Of a stretch of 64,000 nt of DNA, positions 39,133 through 52,168 are shown in pieces. Every line of letters begins with the position of its first letter. Positions within the stretch are counted from its first letter, which is position 1. The notes below the pieces were generated by a model, which searched no databases, was not told where the DNA came from, and saw only the letters and a list, made by a program, of their open reading frames with translations. Both the position numbers and the translations under genes were made by a program. The stretch is from Eutypella sp. D-1 (lineage: Eukaryota; Ascomycota; Sordariomycetes; Xylariales; Diatrypaceae): the NCBI GenBank assembly GCA_023313575.1, contig JAJTTP010000001.1:1240001-1304000 (forward strand), read 5' to 3'.

Positions 39133-42100
39133 ATTGGTCTCCAAGGGGTATATAGAGGTTTAAGGATGATTTGCTTCAACAGAAGGGGAAATATTAGTAT
39201 TTTTTTCGTTGTATAAAGCAGTTGCATCAACACCACCATTTCGAAAACTGCAAAAATTGAAAAGGACTGGGTTGTAGCTTACAAGCAATATCGACTCCGT
39301 AGACTCAACGAAGAGCAGGAGCTTCTTTCTTTACGCAAGATAAAGAGTGTATGCTTCTTTTCGTCGCTTGCTGAAATCTAACGTACGAAATGCACGGTCT
39401 AGTGGGGGAGGGAGGGGATGTGAAGTAGGAGGACGGTATGTGCGAGTATGGTGCTTAATTACTAGGTAGGTAGTTATAAAAGCGCGCCCCCTTAGAAGGA
39501 TGATATATAGTCAAGTCTTGCATACGAGCAAGACTGCAGGAGGGCACGATGGGGTCAAGATGTGAGAAGGAAAAAAGACAGGATGTTTGAAGAGGAGGGG
39601 GAAGAACCTTAAGCTTCGCTCTCTCTCTAGCTGGGAGAAGATCAGATTTACAAGGTTTCCCAAGTTAATGTGTGCCTGTGTGCCTTTAATGTGGTGGTAT
39701 ATGCAAGTAGTGAGCGGGTTGGACTGTATGTACTAAGACGTAACTGCCTAGCTACCAGGTAAGTACCTAGTATGCTAGATGATACTGAAAGGCTACCTTG
39801 GGGTACCTACCCTTTACCTGTCGAGGTACCTTAGATTTATACACTGCCCAAGTGCCAATAGCCTCTTTCTCTTCTCCCTCCTAACCTTCCAGCTCTCTCC
39901 TCCAGTTAGGAGGTCAGCAAGTAATCCACACCAAGAACTTCGATTTTGATAGGGGTAGAAATTCGTACATGGAAGTACCTGGATGGATACCCCGTAACCC
40001 AACCAGAAAGAAGTTCCAAGGTTGATTCCCATCTTCCTGTCTTCCTTTCTTCCTTTCTGCCGTGTCTCCTATCTGTCGGACTGTCGGATCAGTTAATAAC
40101 CTAGGGTAAAAAAGCTCAACGGCCTGGAAGTCTGGAAGCCATTCCTGCCACTTTCTCCCTGCTAATTCGTAATAGTAGTACATACAAGGCTGGACCTACC
40201 CTTGTTTCGCTAGAAAAAAAAATTCAAAAAATCCGATGTACCTCCTTACTTTGTTGGGGGGATTTGAGGTTGTGGGGTTCTGCCGGACCCACACCTTGCG
40301 CTACCTACCAACGATTCCTGACAGGGATCCTGGATATCTGGTAATGGGCTTTTAGGATTGCTACCATCTATGGATGGCTTGTAGCAGTACGGTCGCATCT
40401 TTTCCGTATCGATAAGATAAGATCAAGTTGACGTAATACGAGATTCCTGAAAGTATAGGGTATTGCAAGAGAATGCAACAGTATTTCTAGGTATTATCAA
40501 CTTTATTATCACAGGCTATATGTAGCTATTGGTGCTCCCTGGATCTTTACAGCTTTTGCATAGCTTTGATTCTATAGAACCCCTCTACTTAGCTATGTTG
40601 AATATCGGGGATACAGACTTGCCTCACGCGTGTGCCTGCATGTTGTTCGGCAATAACTATATCAACATGGCCAAACTGAACAAGAGCAGGCGGTTCGTTA
40701 TTATATCGTCTTCTGGTTAGAGAATCTTCCTACATTACTACGTACAATATCCAATGCGACGGGCGAGGTCCATTATTGCCTCATGCTAAACCTTGTTCGC
40801 TTAAGCAGCCATGCCACGGGCCGCATATCGCCTTGCGTTCATACAGTCTATGTCCTGCCTAAGGATAAGGTAGGGCTGAGTTGAAAGTCCCCGCCTCATT
40901 AATAGGAACCCCGAAGATCGACTTAGCTGTGAACATGAGATGAAATACTCTTTTAGATAGAATGGTGACGTCTTCACACTAGATAAGCTAGCGCACGTGC
41001 ACTTGATTTTCTTTTGCAATGCAGCAACGGAATAATCGAGATAGTTGGGCATGGCTAGATGGTGCTCCCTTGAATTACGTCTAGGTCTCTCAAGATATTC
41101 ACTATCCGCTTCGAAGTATTCATCATACATGCGCCGTATAACAGAAGATTGGCTGTGTGTTTAATTCAAGAAACCTCAGAATTAGATCTGATTAATATGA
41201 ACAGGTTTTGATCTACATATTTGTATGCTGATACAATCACGCCTTAACGCTTGTCTGGCAATGCGTCCTGAAGACATTGGTGTGGAGATCTCATTTATGG
41301 GTTGAAAGTACTGGTACATGAGCCCTTCCCGTCCGAACGAGTGGCACCACGATGCGGTAAGTAGGCCCGCCAGGAACACGCCCATCAGAATAGTGGGCAA
41401 ATGGGCTACAAGAGTTGGGGGAGGGGAGGAGGCAGCTGCAGGATAGTGGATACTGGCATGACTGGCGAGACTGTACTAGACTGGGCCACTAAAAAGTCAT
41501 AGTAGACTAGCAATTCTGATGATATCAGAACAGCCAGCATTTAACCCACTGACCGCCAACAACATTACCAACACCGACATTATCATAGTCCGATATTACT
41601 GAAAATAAAGGAGCGCAACCGGTATTGTTTAAAATGTATATGAGAGCTCCGTGGCACCTGCACAGACTGACGGGTTGTTTTTGGAAGCAGGACGCTTAAG
41701 TTTTGGAAGTGATTAGCTCGTAAAGGAAAAAATATCTTCAGAGGTTTCTCCAACTGCCACGCATGCAGTCAGCGGGCATCCATAGATGTTGCCTCGATCG
41801 TAGCTGTGGGGAAAGGGTCCTGCGCTAGAACGCTAAGTAGCTTTGACGCTAAGACCTATATAGTCTAGTTTATAGAATATGGTTGAGAAGGGTGTGTGGG
41901 GTTTTGCAGCCCCAAATGCCAAATTAAAACGCTGGATATAAGCAACCTCGAACCCTCCATCTGGATAGACTTCTTCTAGGGGTCAAGTTGACACTATCAT
42001 GAAGGTGTCCAAAGTAGATTCATCTGGATTCAAGTAATACTCCTGAATTTTATCCCTATACAGATAAACCGGGCGTTTCCAGACAGCTTCACATTTCTTA

Positions 42101-43786
42101 GCAGAACAGGAGTTCTAGTGAGTGATAGCTGATATAGTGAGTGGTCGAGAAAACGAATACCTACAGTTCCCCTCCCCCACCAAGCTTGTGTCTATGCACC
42201 ACATACGTATGCATCCAATGACTTGCCAAATAACCCACTGTAAGGCTACTCCTACCTCCATAAATACGCTAGATGTCTAGGTAGTTAATGTTATAATCTC
42301 CAGAGCCATGCTTCCTTCAGCCACTCCATATAGCATATAGCGCAAGAGTATCTTCTGATACTTAAGTAAATAATAAGATCCGATTTTACCCAGTGTTGCC
42401 TAGGTGTACCTTTCGTTGAGTTCTGCAACAACGGAATTGATACCACCCGGACTAAGATAAAACGAATAGTTACATCTAGATAATACCTAGATGGCAGCAT
42501 CTGGCTAACTACATCGGGTAATAATTAAGGGTCTTTTTTTTCAGATCCACTACGGGACTCCCTCACCCATTAAAATCTCCATGCTACTGCTTCCACTCAC
42601 AAGCCGGAGTGCTCCTGGATACGGATCCATACAACCCTACAACTAACCACAAATAGAATATTTTCTAGGCTTAACAGCCAGCCAAAATATCCTAGGTGGG
42701 ACCCAACCATATTCAACGTTTGGGAATGCACCAATGCCTTGCATGGCAGCGTAGGAGTAGGAGTGTAGGAAGACAGGAACACTTTACTTCGTTACATTCA
42801 ATGTTAAGTTACTCAAGTACACCCTACAGGGGTTACGGGGCCGGAAAGCTACGTACAGGGACTGTATACGCTTGAAAGCCGATGTCTCCCCACACCCCCT
42901 TACCCCCTGCCTGCCCGAAAAAAAACGAGAAAAGAAAGAAATGGTAGTTAAGTTTAAGTGCTGAGAGGTATCTGGCATTGTGGATATATCCATCGAGGCA
43001 GTAATTATTCGAGAATACCACCGCCATAGCATAACCAACCCCTAATCAATATCACTTGCAGATCAGGCATTTATACTACTATCTCCTACACGTACATAAG
43101 TACCCAGGTAGGGTAGCAGGTGCAGTATACTTGGGTACTCACGGAGCTAGACTGGCTGGAAGGACCGACCATCATAGACTAAGGTCGTACGGAGTACTCA
43201 TCGGTACATACAGGTACCTGGTCTGTCGGCCAATACAAGTAAACACATCTACTACTATCGCTACTTATCGATACATGTTAAGTCGGAAACCTTGGAGGGT
43301 TATTATTATGTGACAGCTCTGGCCGTTCCGCCTCTTCTTGAATCTCGTCGTCCCTTATCAACCTTTTCCCTCCTTTTACAAGCTCGACCTTTCCATCACA
43401 AGACGACAAAAGTTGGTGCTTGCCTGCTTCACGTTTCCTGGCAAGTATCGAGTCAAGCTTAAGTGTTTTTTAAGCTTAGACGCCATAGATTTTATACCTG
43501 TAAGTAAGAACCCACTTTCCCGTTTCCTACCCCTCTGCACTGAGGTCGTCTCAACTCTCAACATTGGAGCAACTCTTTAACTAGATACCCGCAGCCATAG
43601 ACCTAGACGGCAGTCTTCTGACCAGTTTGGTTTGCCGATTCGAAAAGACGAGACATCTTATAATAGAGATACCCATCAGGAGCAGCCCCTCTCGTCGTTT
43701 ACTTGCCTGGGCCCCTCCTGCAAAGCCACCGGCCCACGCCCGAATACTCTAGATAGAATAAACTGCTCGATATCAACACCGCCAGC
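39133..43786. promoter_or_regulatory. 4.65 kb bidirectional region between FAS1 and FAS2
   Basis: It separates the two divergent FAS start codons. No open frame exceeds about 110 codons and none looks like a protein family. Several AGGTAGG/TACCTACC-type fragments occur (39459-39475, 39755-39836, 43098-43218). A plausible 5' UTR intron of FAS2 runs from a GTAAGT at 43500 to a GCAG at 43594, with a TTTAACTAG branch-like element. A pyrimidine-rich stretch precedes it. It may hide an untranslated RNA or a diverged gene, but I see no evidence for one. Confidence 0.45.
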
Positions 43787-46700
43787 ATGCGCCCTGAGGT
43801 TGAGCAAGAGCTTGCTCACACCTTGCTCGTGGAGCTTCTGGCATACCAGTTCGCCTCCCCCGTAAGATGGATTGAGACGCAAGATGTTCTGCTCGCTGAG
43901 CAGCAAGCTGAGCGTCTGGTGGAAATCGGCCCAACCGACACGCTGGGCGTAATGGCGAAGCGTACGATTGCGTCAAAATACGAGGCTTTCGATGCTGCGA
44001 AATCTCTGCAGCGACAAATTCTATGTTCCGCGAAGGACGTGAAAGAAATTTACTACGAGGGTGACCCGATCGAGGAGGAGCCAGAGCCGGCTGCTGCTGC
44101 GGCATCTAGTGCCGCCCCTGCTCCCGCTGCCGCCGCCGCCGCCGCTCCAGTTGCTGCTGCCTCCGCAGCGCCTAGTGCCGGCCCGGCTGCAGCGGTACCA
44201 GATTCACCAGTCACGGCGATGGATATCGTGAGAGCCTTGATTGCACAGAAGCTAAAGAAGCCGTTCCTTGAAATCCCCTTAAGCAAGGCGATCAAGGATC
44301 TTGTAGGAGGTATGGATGCGCTCTGAAAAAAAAAATTACAAAAAAAACCAAGGTTGCATACTCATAGCTAACACACTGCTACAGGAAAGTCCACTCTCCA
44401 AAATGAAATTCTGGGTGATCTAGGAAAAGAATTTGGATCAACACCCGAGAAACCAGAAGATACGCCACTCGATGAGTTAGGTGGTCTGATGCAGGCCACA
44501 TTCAATGGCCAGCTTGGAAAGACGACGCAGGGATTGATCGCTCGTGTGATTTCTTCCAAGATGCCTGGTGGCTTCAACATTACAGCGGCAAGAAAGTATT
44601 TAGAAACTCGGTGGGGACTCGGGCCCGGCAGACAAGATGGTGCTCTTGTTCTCGCATTCACAATGGAGCCCCCGTCTCGCCTCGGGTCTGAAGCGGATGC
44701 CAAGGCTTTCTTCGATGATGTCGTCCAGAAGTATGCTTCTCATGCGGGCATCAGCTTGTCAACAGCTGCTGCTACTGGTCCTGCTGGCGGTGGCGGCGGT
44801 GCTATGATGATGGATCCTGAGGCCATCGATGCCCTCACGAAGGACCAGAGAATTCTCTTTAAGAACCAGCTGGAACTCTTGGCGCGGTATCTCAAGATCG
44901 ATTTACGATCGGGCGAAAAGGCAGCCCAAGCAACACAGCAGTCCCAAACCGTCCTTCAAGCACAGCTGGATCTCTGGGCTGCCGAGCACGGTGATTTCTA
45001 TGCCTCCGGGATTGAGCCGGCTTTTAGCCCTCTCAAAGCCCGGTCGTATGACTCCTCGTGGAACTGGGCCCGTCAAGACGTTCTTTCTATGTACTACGAT
45101 GTGCTCTTTGGTAATCTCAAGGTTGTCGACCGGGAGATTGTCAGCCAATGTATTCGCATTATGAGCAAATCGAACCCGAAATTGCTCGAGTTCATGCAGT
45201 ACCATATCGACAACTGCCCCACTGAGCGGGGTGAGACTTACAAGCTTGCGAAAGAACTCGGCGAGCAGTTAATCGAGAACTGCAGGGATGTTCTGAGCGT
45301 GCCACCCGTTTACAAGGACGTCAACATCCCCACTGCCCCTCACACCACGGTCGATGCTCGCGGAAACCTTGCGTACGAAGAGATACCCCGGCAGAACTGC
45401 CGCAAGCTAGAGCACTACGTCCAGCAAATGGCAGAGGGTGGGAAGATCTCTGAATACGGTGGTCGGACCAAAGTGCAGAATGATCTTCACCGTCTCGTAC
45501 GACTCATCAAGGATCAGCATAAAATGTCCAAGACTGCGAAGCTGGAATTCAAGGCTCTGTATGGAAATGTCCTCCGTTCCCTCGCTATGAACGAGAGCCA
45601 GATCCTCGCGAAAGAGTCCGGCAAGACTAATGGCCTTGTTAAGAAGCCGGCCGGTCTGAAAGCTAACAGCCAAGCCAACAAGGGAAAAATGGAGACCATT
45701 CCGTTCCTCCACCTCAAGCGCTCTACTTTACATGGTTGGGAATACAGCAAGAAGCTCACGGGTGTGTACCTGGACGTCTTAGAAGAGGCAGCCAAGTCTG
45801 GAATCTCCTACGAAGGAAAATACGCGCTCATGACTGGCGCGGGAGCCGGATCTATTGGTGCTGAGGTTCTCTCTGGGCTCATCAGTGGTGGAGCCAAGGT
45901 CATCGTGACGACGAGCCGCTTTTCGCCTGAGGTAACGCAGTATTACCAAGCCATGTATGCCAAGTTTGGTGCTCGTGGATCGCAGCTTGTTGTCGTCCCT
46001 TTCAACGGTGGAAGCAAGCAAGATGTTGAGGCTCTTGTCGACTACATATACGATGCGAAGAATGGACTCGGATGGGATCTTGACTACATTGTTCCTTTCG
46101 CTGCCATTCCCGAGCAGGGTCGACAAATCGATGGAATCGACTCCAAGTCGGAGTTGGCGCACCGCATCATGTTGACTAACGTATTGCGTCTCCTTGGTGC
46201 CGTGAAAACCCAGAAAGCCGAGCATGGTTATCTTACTCGGCCGGCGCAAGTTGTTCTACCCCTGTCGCCTAACCACGGCACATTCGGAAACGATGGTTTG
46301 TACTCCGAGTCGAAGCTCGGTCTCGAGACTCTGTTCAACCGCTGGCATTCCGAGGACTGGGCAAACTACCTCTCTATAACTGGTGCCGTCATCGGCTGGA
46401 CGCGTGGTACTGGTCTCATGTCTGGTAACAACGTTGTTGCTGAAGGCGTTGAAGCCTTTGGCGTCCGCACTTTCTCGCAGCAGGAGATGGCCTTTAACCT
46501 TCTTGGACTCATGTCATCTGACATTGCCGATATCTGCCAGAATGAGCCGGTGTTCGCCGATTTGAACGGTGGTCTTCAGTTTATTCCTAACCTCAATGAA
46601 ACGATGACTAAGCTGCGCAAGGACATCATGGAGACCAGTGAAGTCCGCCGCGCTGTCACCAAGGAGACCGCCATCGAGAACAAGGTCGTGAACGGCGAGA

Positions 46701-49524
46701 GCTCCGAGGCACTGTATAAGAAGAAGGTCGTTGCGCCTCGCGCCAACATCAAATTCGATTTCCCTCCCCTCCCAGAATGGAAGGAGATTGAACCGCTGAA
46801 CAAGAACCTGGAGGGCATGGTTGACCTCGAGAGGGTTGTTGTTGTCACCGGTTTTGCGGAAGTGGGTCCGTGGGGTAACTCGAGGACCCGCTGGGAGATG
46901 GAGGCTTATGGCTACTTCTCCCTTGAAGGCTGCGTCGAGATGGCGTGGATCATGGGTTTGATCAAGAACCACAATGGTCCCATCAAGGGCCAGCCATATT
47001 CTGGGTGGGTCGATGCGAAGACTGGAGAGCCTGTCGACGACAAGGATGTCAAGCAGAAGTACGAGTCCTACATCCTCGAGCATGCTGGTATCCGTCTAGT
47101 TGAGCCCGAACTCTTCTTTGGCTACGATCCCGATAAGAAGCAGCTACTTCAAGAAGTCGCTATTGAAGAAGACCTTGAACCGTTCGAGGCATCCAGGGAC
47201 CTAGCCGAAGCCTACAAGAGAGAACATGGCGACAAGTGCGAGATCTTCGAGATCCCCGAAACAGGAGAGTTCATTGTACGCATGAAGAAGGGTGCGACCC
47301 TCTTAATCCCCAAGGCCATCAGATTCGACCGTTTGGTTGCTGGTCAAATTCCTACCGGCTGGGATGCGAAGAAATATGGTATTGAAGATGATATCATCTC
47401 GCAAGTCGATCGAGCTACCCTGTTCGTCCTTGTCGCCGTTGCTGAGGCTCTGGTGTCGGCTGGTATCACCGATCCTTATGAGTTCTATAAGTACGTCCAC
47501 GTATCCGAAGTTGGCAACATGATCGGCGCGGGTATGGGTGGTGGCAATGCCCTTCATGGTATGTACATCGATCGCAAATTCGACCGCCCGGTCCAGAACG
47601 ATGTTCTCCAGGAAACTTTCATCAACACCGCGGCTGCCTGGGTCAACATGTTGCTGCTGTCTTCCTCCGGCCCCATCAAGACCCCGGTCGGCGCTTGTGC
47701 TACTGCCGTAGAATCAGTGGACATCGGTTATGACACTATCATGGAGGGCAAGGCTCGTATCTGTATCGTTGGTGGTTATGATGAGTTCTGTGAGGAGGGC
47801 TCCTACGAGTTCGCCATGATGAACGCGACGAGCAATGCTGTGGACGAATTTTCCCATGGTCGAACTCCCAAGGAAATGTCACGACCTACTACGACGACGC
47901 GTAATGGTTTCATGGAGTCACAAGGTTCTGGTTGTCAGATTATAATGACGGCTAAGCTTGCCCTTGACATGGGTCTCCCCATCTACGGTGTTGTCGCGCT
48001 CACGACCACCGCCAGCGACAAAATTGGACGATCAGTCCCTGCTCCCGGTCAAGGTGTATTGACGACGGCTCGCGAGCAGAACACCTCGAAGTTCCCGTCC
48101 CCTCTACTTGATCTCAAGTACCGACGCCGCCAGATCGATCTTCGCAAGAAACAAATCCGTCTGTGGAAGGAGTCTGAGCTGGAGTACCTGTACGAGGAAG
48201 TCACGGCAATGAAGGCCCAGTCTCCTGATTTCGACGAGAAAGAATACACCCAGGACCGCGCTATACACATAGAGAAGGAAGCCGCCAGACAGGAGACAGA
48301 GGCTGTTCGGAGCTTGGGTAACAACTTCTGGAAGCAGGATACCTCTATTGCCCCTCTTCGTGGTGCCCTTGCCACCTGGGGCCTTACGATTGACGACCTA
48401 GATGTTGCTTCCTTCCACGGCACCTCGACAAAAGCCAACGACAAGAACGAGTCGTCTGTCCTAAATAAACAGTTGACTCACCTTGGGCGTAAGAAGGGTA
48501 ATGCGGTATTGGGTATCTTCCAGAAGTTCCTCACTGGACACCCGAAGGGTGCTGCCGGTGCCTGGATGATGAACGGGTGTTTACAAGTCCTCAACACTGG
48601 TCTCGTCCCTGGTAACCGGAATGCTGACAACGTTGATCCTGTCATGGAGGATTTTGATCTGATCGTATATCCGAGTCGGAGCATCCAGACGGATGGCGTC
48701 AAGGCCTTCTCGGTCACGTCATTTGGTTTCGGTCAGAAGGGTGCTCAGGTTATCGGTGTGCACCCCAAGTATCTATTTGCCGTTCTCGACCAGTCAACAT
48801 ACACGCAGTACTCAGCCAAGGTGACCGCCCGTCAGAAGAAGGCCTACCGGTTCCTGCACAACGGATTGATCAACAACTCCATCTTCCAGGCCAAGAACAA
48901 CTCGCCTTACACGGATGATCAGCTCCGTAGCGTACTGCTGAACCCAGCTGCCCGGACCTCGGATGACAAGACCAAGACTATCACCTTTGCAGCAAACTTT
49001 GCCAAGCAGGCGGCCGAACCCCATGCCGCCAAAGAAAAGAAGACGAAGCAAATGGTAGAGTCCTTCGCCAACAGTCTTGAGACCGGTGGGAACAACAAAG
49101 TAGGTGTGGATGTCGAAGACATTTCGGCTATTAACATTGAAAATGAGACATTCATCGAGCGCAACTTCACTGCTCAGGAAGTCACATACTGCCGCAGCGC
49201 GCCGAATCCCCAGAGCTCCTTCGCTGGTCGCTGGAGCGCGAAGGAAGCCGTGTTCAAAAGTCTCGGTGTCCCAAGCCGAGGCAGCGGCGCAGCGCTCAAG
49301 GACATTGAGATCCTTGCCGACGACGTTGGCGCTCCGACTGTAACTGTAAGACACCACCCCAACTAATATCAATAATACGTTACAATTCACCTGCTAACAA
49401 GACATAGCTGCACGGAGAAGCCAAGGCCGCCGCGGAGCAAGTGGGCGTCAAGAAGATCAGCATCTCTATTTCTCACTCGGAGAACCAGGCGATCGCTTTC
49501 GCCGTCGCCAACCTCGAGGCTTGA
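43787..49524 (+). CDS. FAS2: Fatty acid synthase subunit alpha
   Basis: Three exons (43787-44309, 44385-49345, 49408-49524) give 1866 aa, typical for Fas2. An N-terminal MPT fragment is followed by an Ala/Pro linker and the acyl carrier protein (residues about 135-300). The expected phosphopantetheine Ser177 sits in VGGKST, and intron 1 cuts just before it. The ketoacyl reductase has its Rossmann motif [17 protein letters not shown] near 655. The ketoacyl synthase has the triad Cys1279 ([10 protein letters not shown]), His1519 ([10 protein letters not shown]) and His1560 (GHPKGAAGA). The C-terminal phosphopantetheine transferase is marked by VGVDVEDIS and [14 protein letters not shown], so the subunit can activate its own carrier. 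The last exon adds the ending [16 protein letters not shown]. It is the partner of FAS1 in the cytosolic complex. Confidence 0.97.
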
Positions 49525-50556
49525 AGACAGCTGCCTCATCATGTTTTTCCCTTGGAGGAGTTGAGATGTTTTCTGGTGTTGTAAAATTTGTACATAGAAA
49601 CAATAATGGTTGGAACGGAAATGACGTACCGATTGATTGATCTGATGTGTTATACTGGGCCGGATAATGTTTCCAAAGGGCAAATGATTCAATCGGTTGC
49701 TTCGATTTGCTTGTATAACTACATCTATACCTAGATACACACATATTCATACTTATTACCTAACACAAGTGGTGTGTGGCTGAAGCTATATCCAGAGTTG
49801 AAATTAGCCTGTTCCCTTCAGACTAGCCCGTTCCTACGAACACGGTTAATGCTCTTTTCTGCCGCGTTAGGTTTCATGGACAATGACTTTTCGCTTAGAA
49901 AGCCGTTCCGGTTAAGATTCGGAATTAAGTAAATCAAAATGTTTCATATACGGATGCTTCTGAATTATATGCGATTACATGTACGCCAACAGTTACTAGA
50001 GCCAGTAGTTAGCTAGTAAAAGTAAAGCCATACCATTGTTCGGCACATCGTGCGATGGTACCTAGGTATGGATAAGGGGGTAACGTATTGTTGTAATGGG
50101 GGCTTGAAAGGTAAAGGTAATCATGTGGGAGATGCCTGAGGCTTATGCTATGGATTGGACAATAAAGCTCTAGAGTAAAGAAAGACAGGGCTAAAAAGCC
50201 CCACATAACCTACTAGACTCAACAGTTAATGTGTCTTGCTTAGGCATGTATGTATGCTGGTGTACAAATGTAGCTACGTGCCCCGCACACTTACAGAGAC
50301 AATGTACCCACAAATTACCTTCTTGGTCAGTATGGGCCTCACTTGGCATCCAGCGCGTCGCGTCATTGAATGGTCCCACTAAAAAGTTACCATAGATTGT
50401 ATTTCTCTTACAAGTACTACTACTACTACCACAACCCGTACCCTGACCTGACCTGACCTGATCTGATCCAGTTCACTCTCACCAAAATCAAGACAACATT
50501 TTTATTTTTTTCAATTTAAATTTCTTGTTAATTTTCCCACCTCACCATCCTTCATC
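49525..50556. other. Intergenic between FAS2 and the RCC1 gene
   Basis: It holds the FAS2 3' UTR and the RCC1 promoter. One exact TACCTAGGTA palindrome lies at 50059-50068. Short tandem repeats TAC and CCTGA occur at about 50415-50465 shortly before the RCC1 start. No gene is seen. Confidence 0.5.
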
Positions 50557-52168
50557 ATGCCCCCCAAACGTCGTCGTGATCCGCAGGATAATGCAGCCAA
50601 GGAGACGAAAGCTCCCGCTGCTAAAAAGACTAAGGTCGTCAAGGGGAATGTGCCAGCGTCGCGAGGTCGGGGTCGCCCGCGTCGCGCTGATGAGAGCGCG
50701 GGTGCGAGTACGGCTCGGACACCCGCGCTAGCTCCCGTACTCAACAGCAGACCTTCGAAGAAGCTAGACATCTACGTCTTCGGCGCTGGCGAGTTCGGCG
50801 AACTGGGCCTGGGCAACAAGAAGCATGAGGATAAGCGGCCGACTAACGTCAAGAAGCCCCGGCTGAACCACCTCTTATCCGCAGAGAAGGTCGGCGTCGT
50901 GCAGATCTCCTGTGGTGGCATGCACAACATCGCCCTCACGCACGACAACAAAGTCCTGACCTGGGGCGTCAACGACGACAAGGCCTTGGGCCGTGAGACT
51001 AACTGGGAAGGCGATGATGACGACGATGACGACGATGACGATGCCGGCTTGGATCCTCAGGAGTCCACTCCGGCCGAGGTAGACTTCAGTTCTTTGGACA
51101 AGAAGCCGAATTTTGTTCAAGTCGCAGCTACCAACTCTGCATCCTTTGCCTTGACCGATGATGGAGACGTGTATGGGTGGGGCACATTTAGAGTACGCGC
51201 ATTCCTCAGCCTGTCTTGTTGCCGCGAGCTAGCCACTAACAACTGAAACCAACAGGGCTCCGATGGCATTCTTGGATTCACTCCGGACATTCAGATGCAA
51301 GAAAAGCCGATGAAGGTCCCCGGCTTGGCCAAGATTATCGGTCTGGCTGCAGGGTCTGACCACATGCTCGCGCTGGACCAGAATGGCAAAGTCTACACCT
51401 GGGGCAGTGGCGGCCAATCTCAACTTGCGCGGAAGTCTATTACGAGACGGGGCGGGCCGAAGGCGAGCCTGAACCCGGCGGTTTGCGCTCGCTTCACTAA
51501 AGCCCGCCACGCCGTCAAGATCGCCGCCGGCGCCTACACGGGATTCTACGTCGACAACCGAGGCAAGCTCTGGTCCTGGGGCCTGAACAACTACTCGCAG
51601 ACCGGCCACTCCGACCTTGCGGGCAAGACCAACGCTGTCATCGCCATCCCGAGCGTCGTCCGCGAGCTTCAGGAATACGACATCACCCATGTTGACGGCG
51701 GTGCGCATCACTCGCTGGCCTGCAGCTCCAAAGGCGACCTGTTCACGTTCGGTCGTGTGGATGGACATCAAGTTGGCTTGAAGGAAGAATCCTTCACCGA
51801 GGACAACACTGTCTTCGACGAGAATGGCAAGCCCCGTATCTTGACGGTTCCTACAGTCGTACCAGGTAAGCATATCTTCGTTCCCCTGCATTCCCCTTCC
51901 CCGGCCTACCTGCTTCTAGAGTATACTAACTCTGCTTTCTGCAGATATCAAGGCGTCCTTTGTCGCGTCGAGTAGTGACACAAGCATCGCCATCACGCCC
52001 GAAGGAAAGGGTTATTCGTGGGGCTTCTCAGAGAACTTCCAGACTGGCCATGCCACGAGGAAGGACGTCGAGGTGCCCACGCTCATGGAGTCCGACGACG
52101 TCGACGGCAAACGTCTGGTGTGGGCTGGCGTCGGTGGCCAGTACGGAATAGTGGCGTCGGAACACTAG
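50557..52168 (+). CDS. RCC1-family Ran guanine nucleotide exchange factor
   Basis: Three exons (50557-51192, 51256-51865, 51945-52168) give 489 aa, close to yeast Prp20 and fission yeast Pim1. The first 70 residues are Lys/Arg/Pro-rich (MPPKRRRDPQDN, KKTKVV, RGRGRPRR), fitting nuclear import and chromatin binding. Seven RCC1-type blades follow, beginning DIYVFGAGEFGELGLGN and with repeats such as VLTWGVNDDKALGR, VYTWGSGGQSQLAR, LWSWGLNNYSQTG and GYSWGFSENFQTG. The last blade closes near VWAGVGGQYGIVA. RCC1 proteins load GTP on Ran on chromatin and so set transport direction. A run of ten Asp (codons 51010-51043) is inserted after blade 2. The functional name is inferred from size, the basic tail and blade number. 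Confidence 0.88.

Noticed and set aside
32762..49524. FAS pair as a dedicated secondary-metabolite synthase
   Set aside because: No polyketide synthase or tailoring gene stands beside it, and both subunits look like housekeeping FAS.
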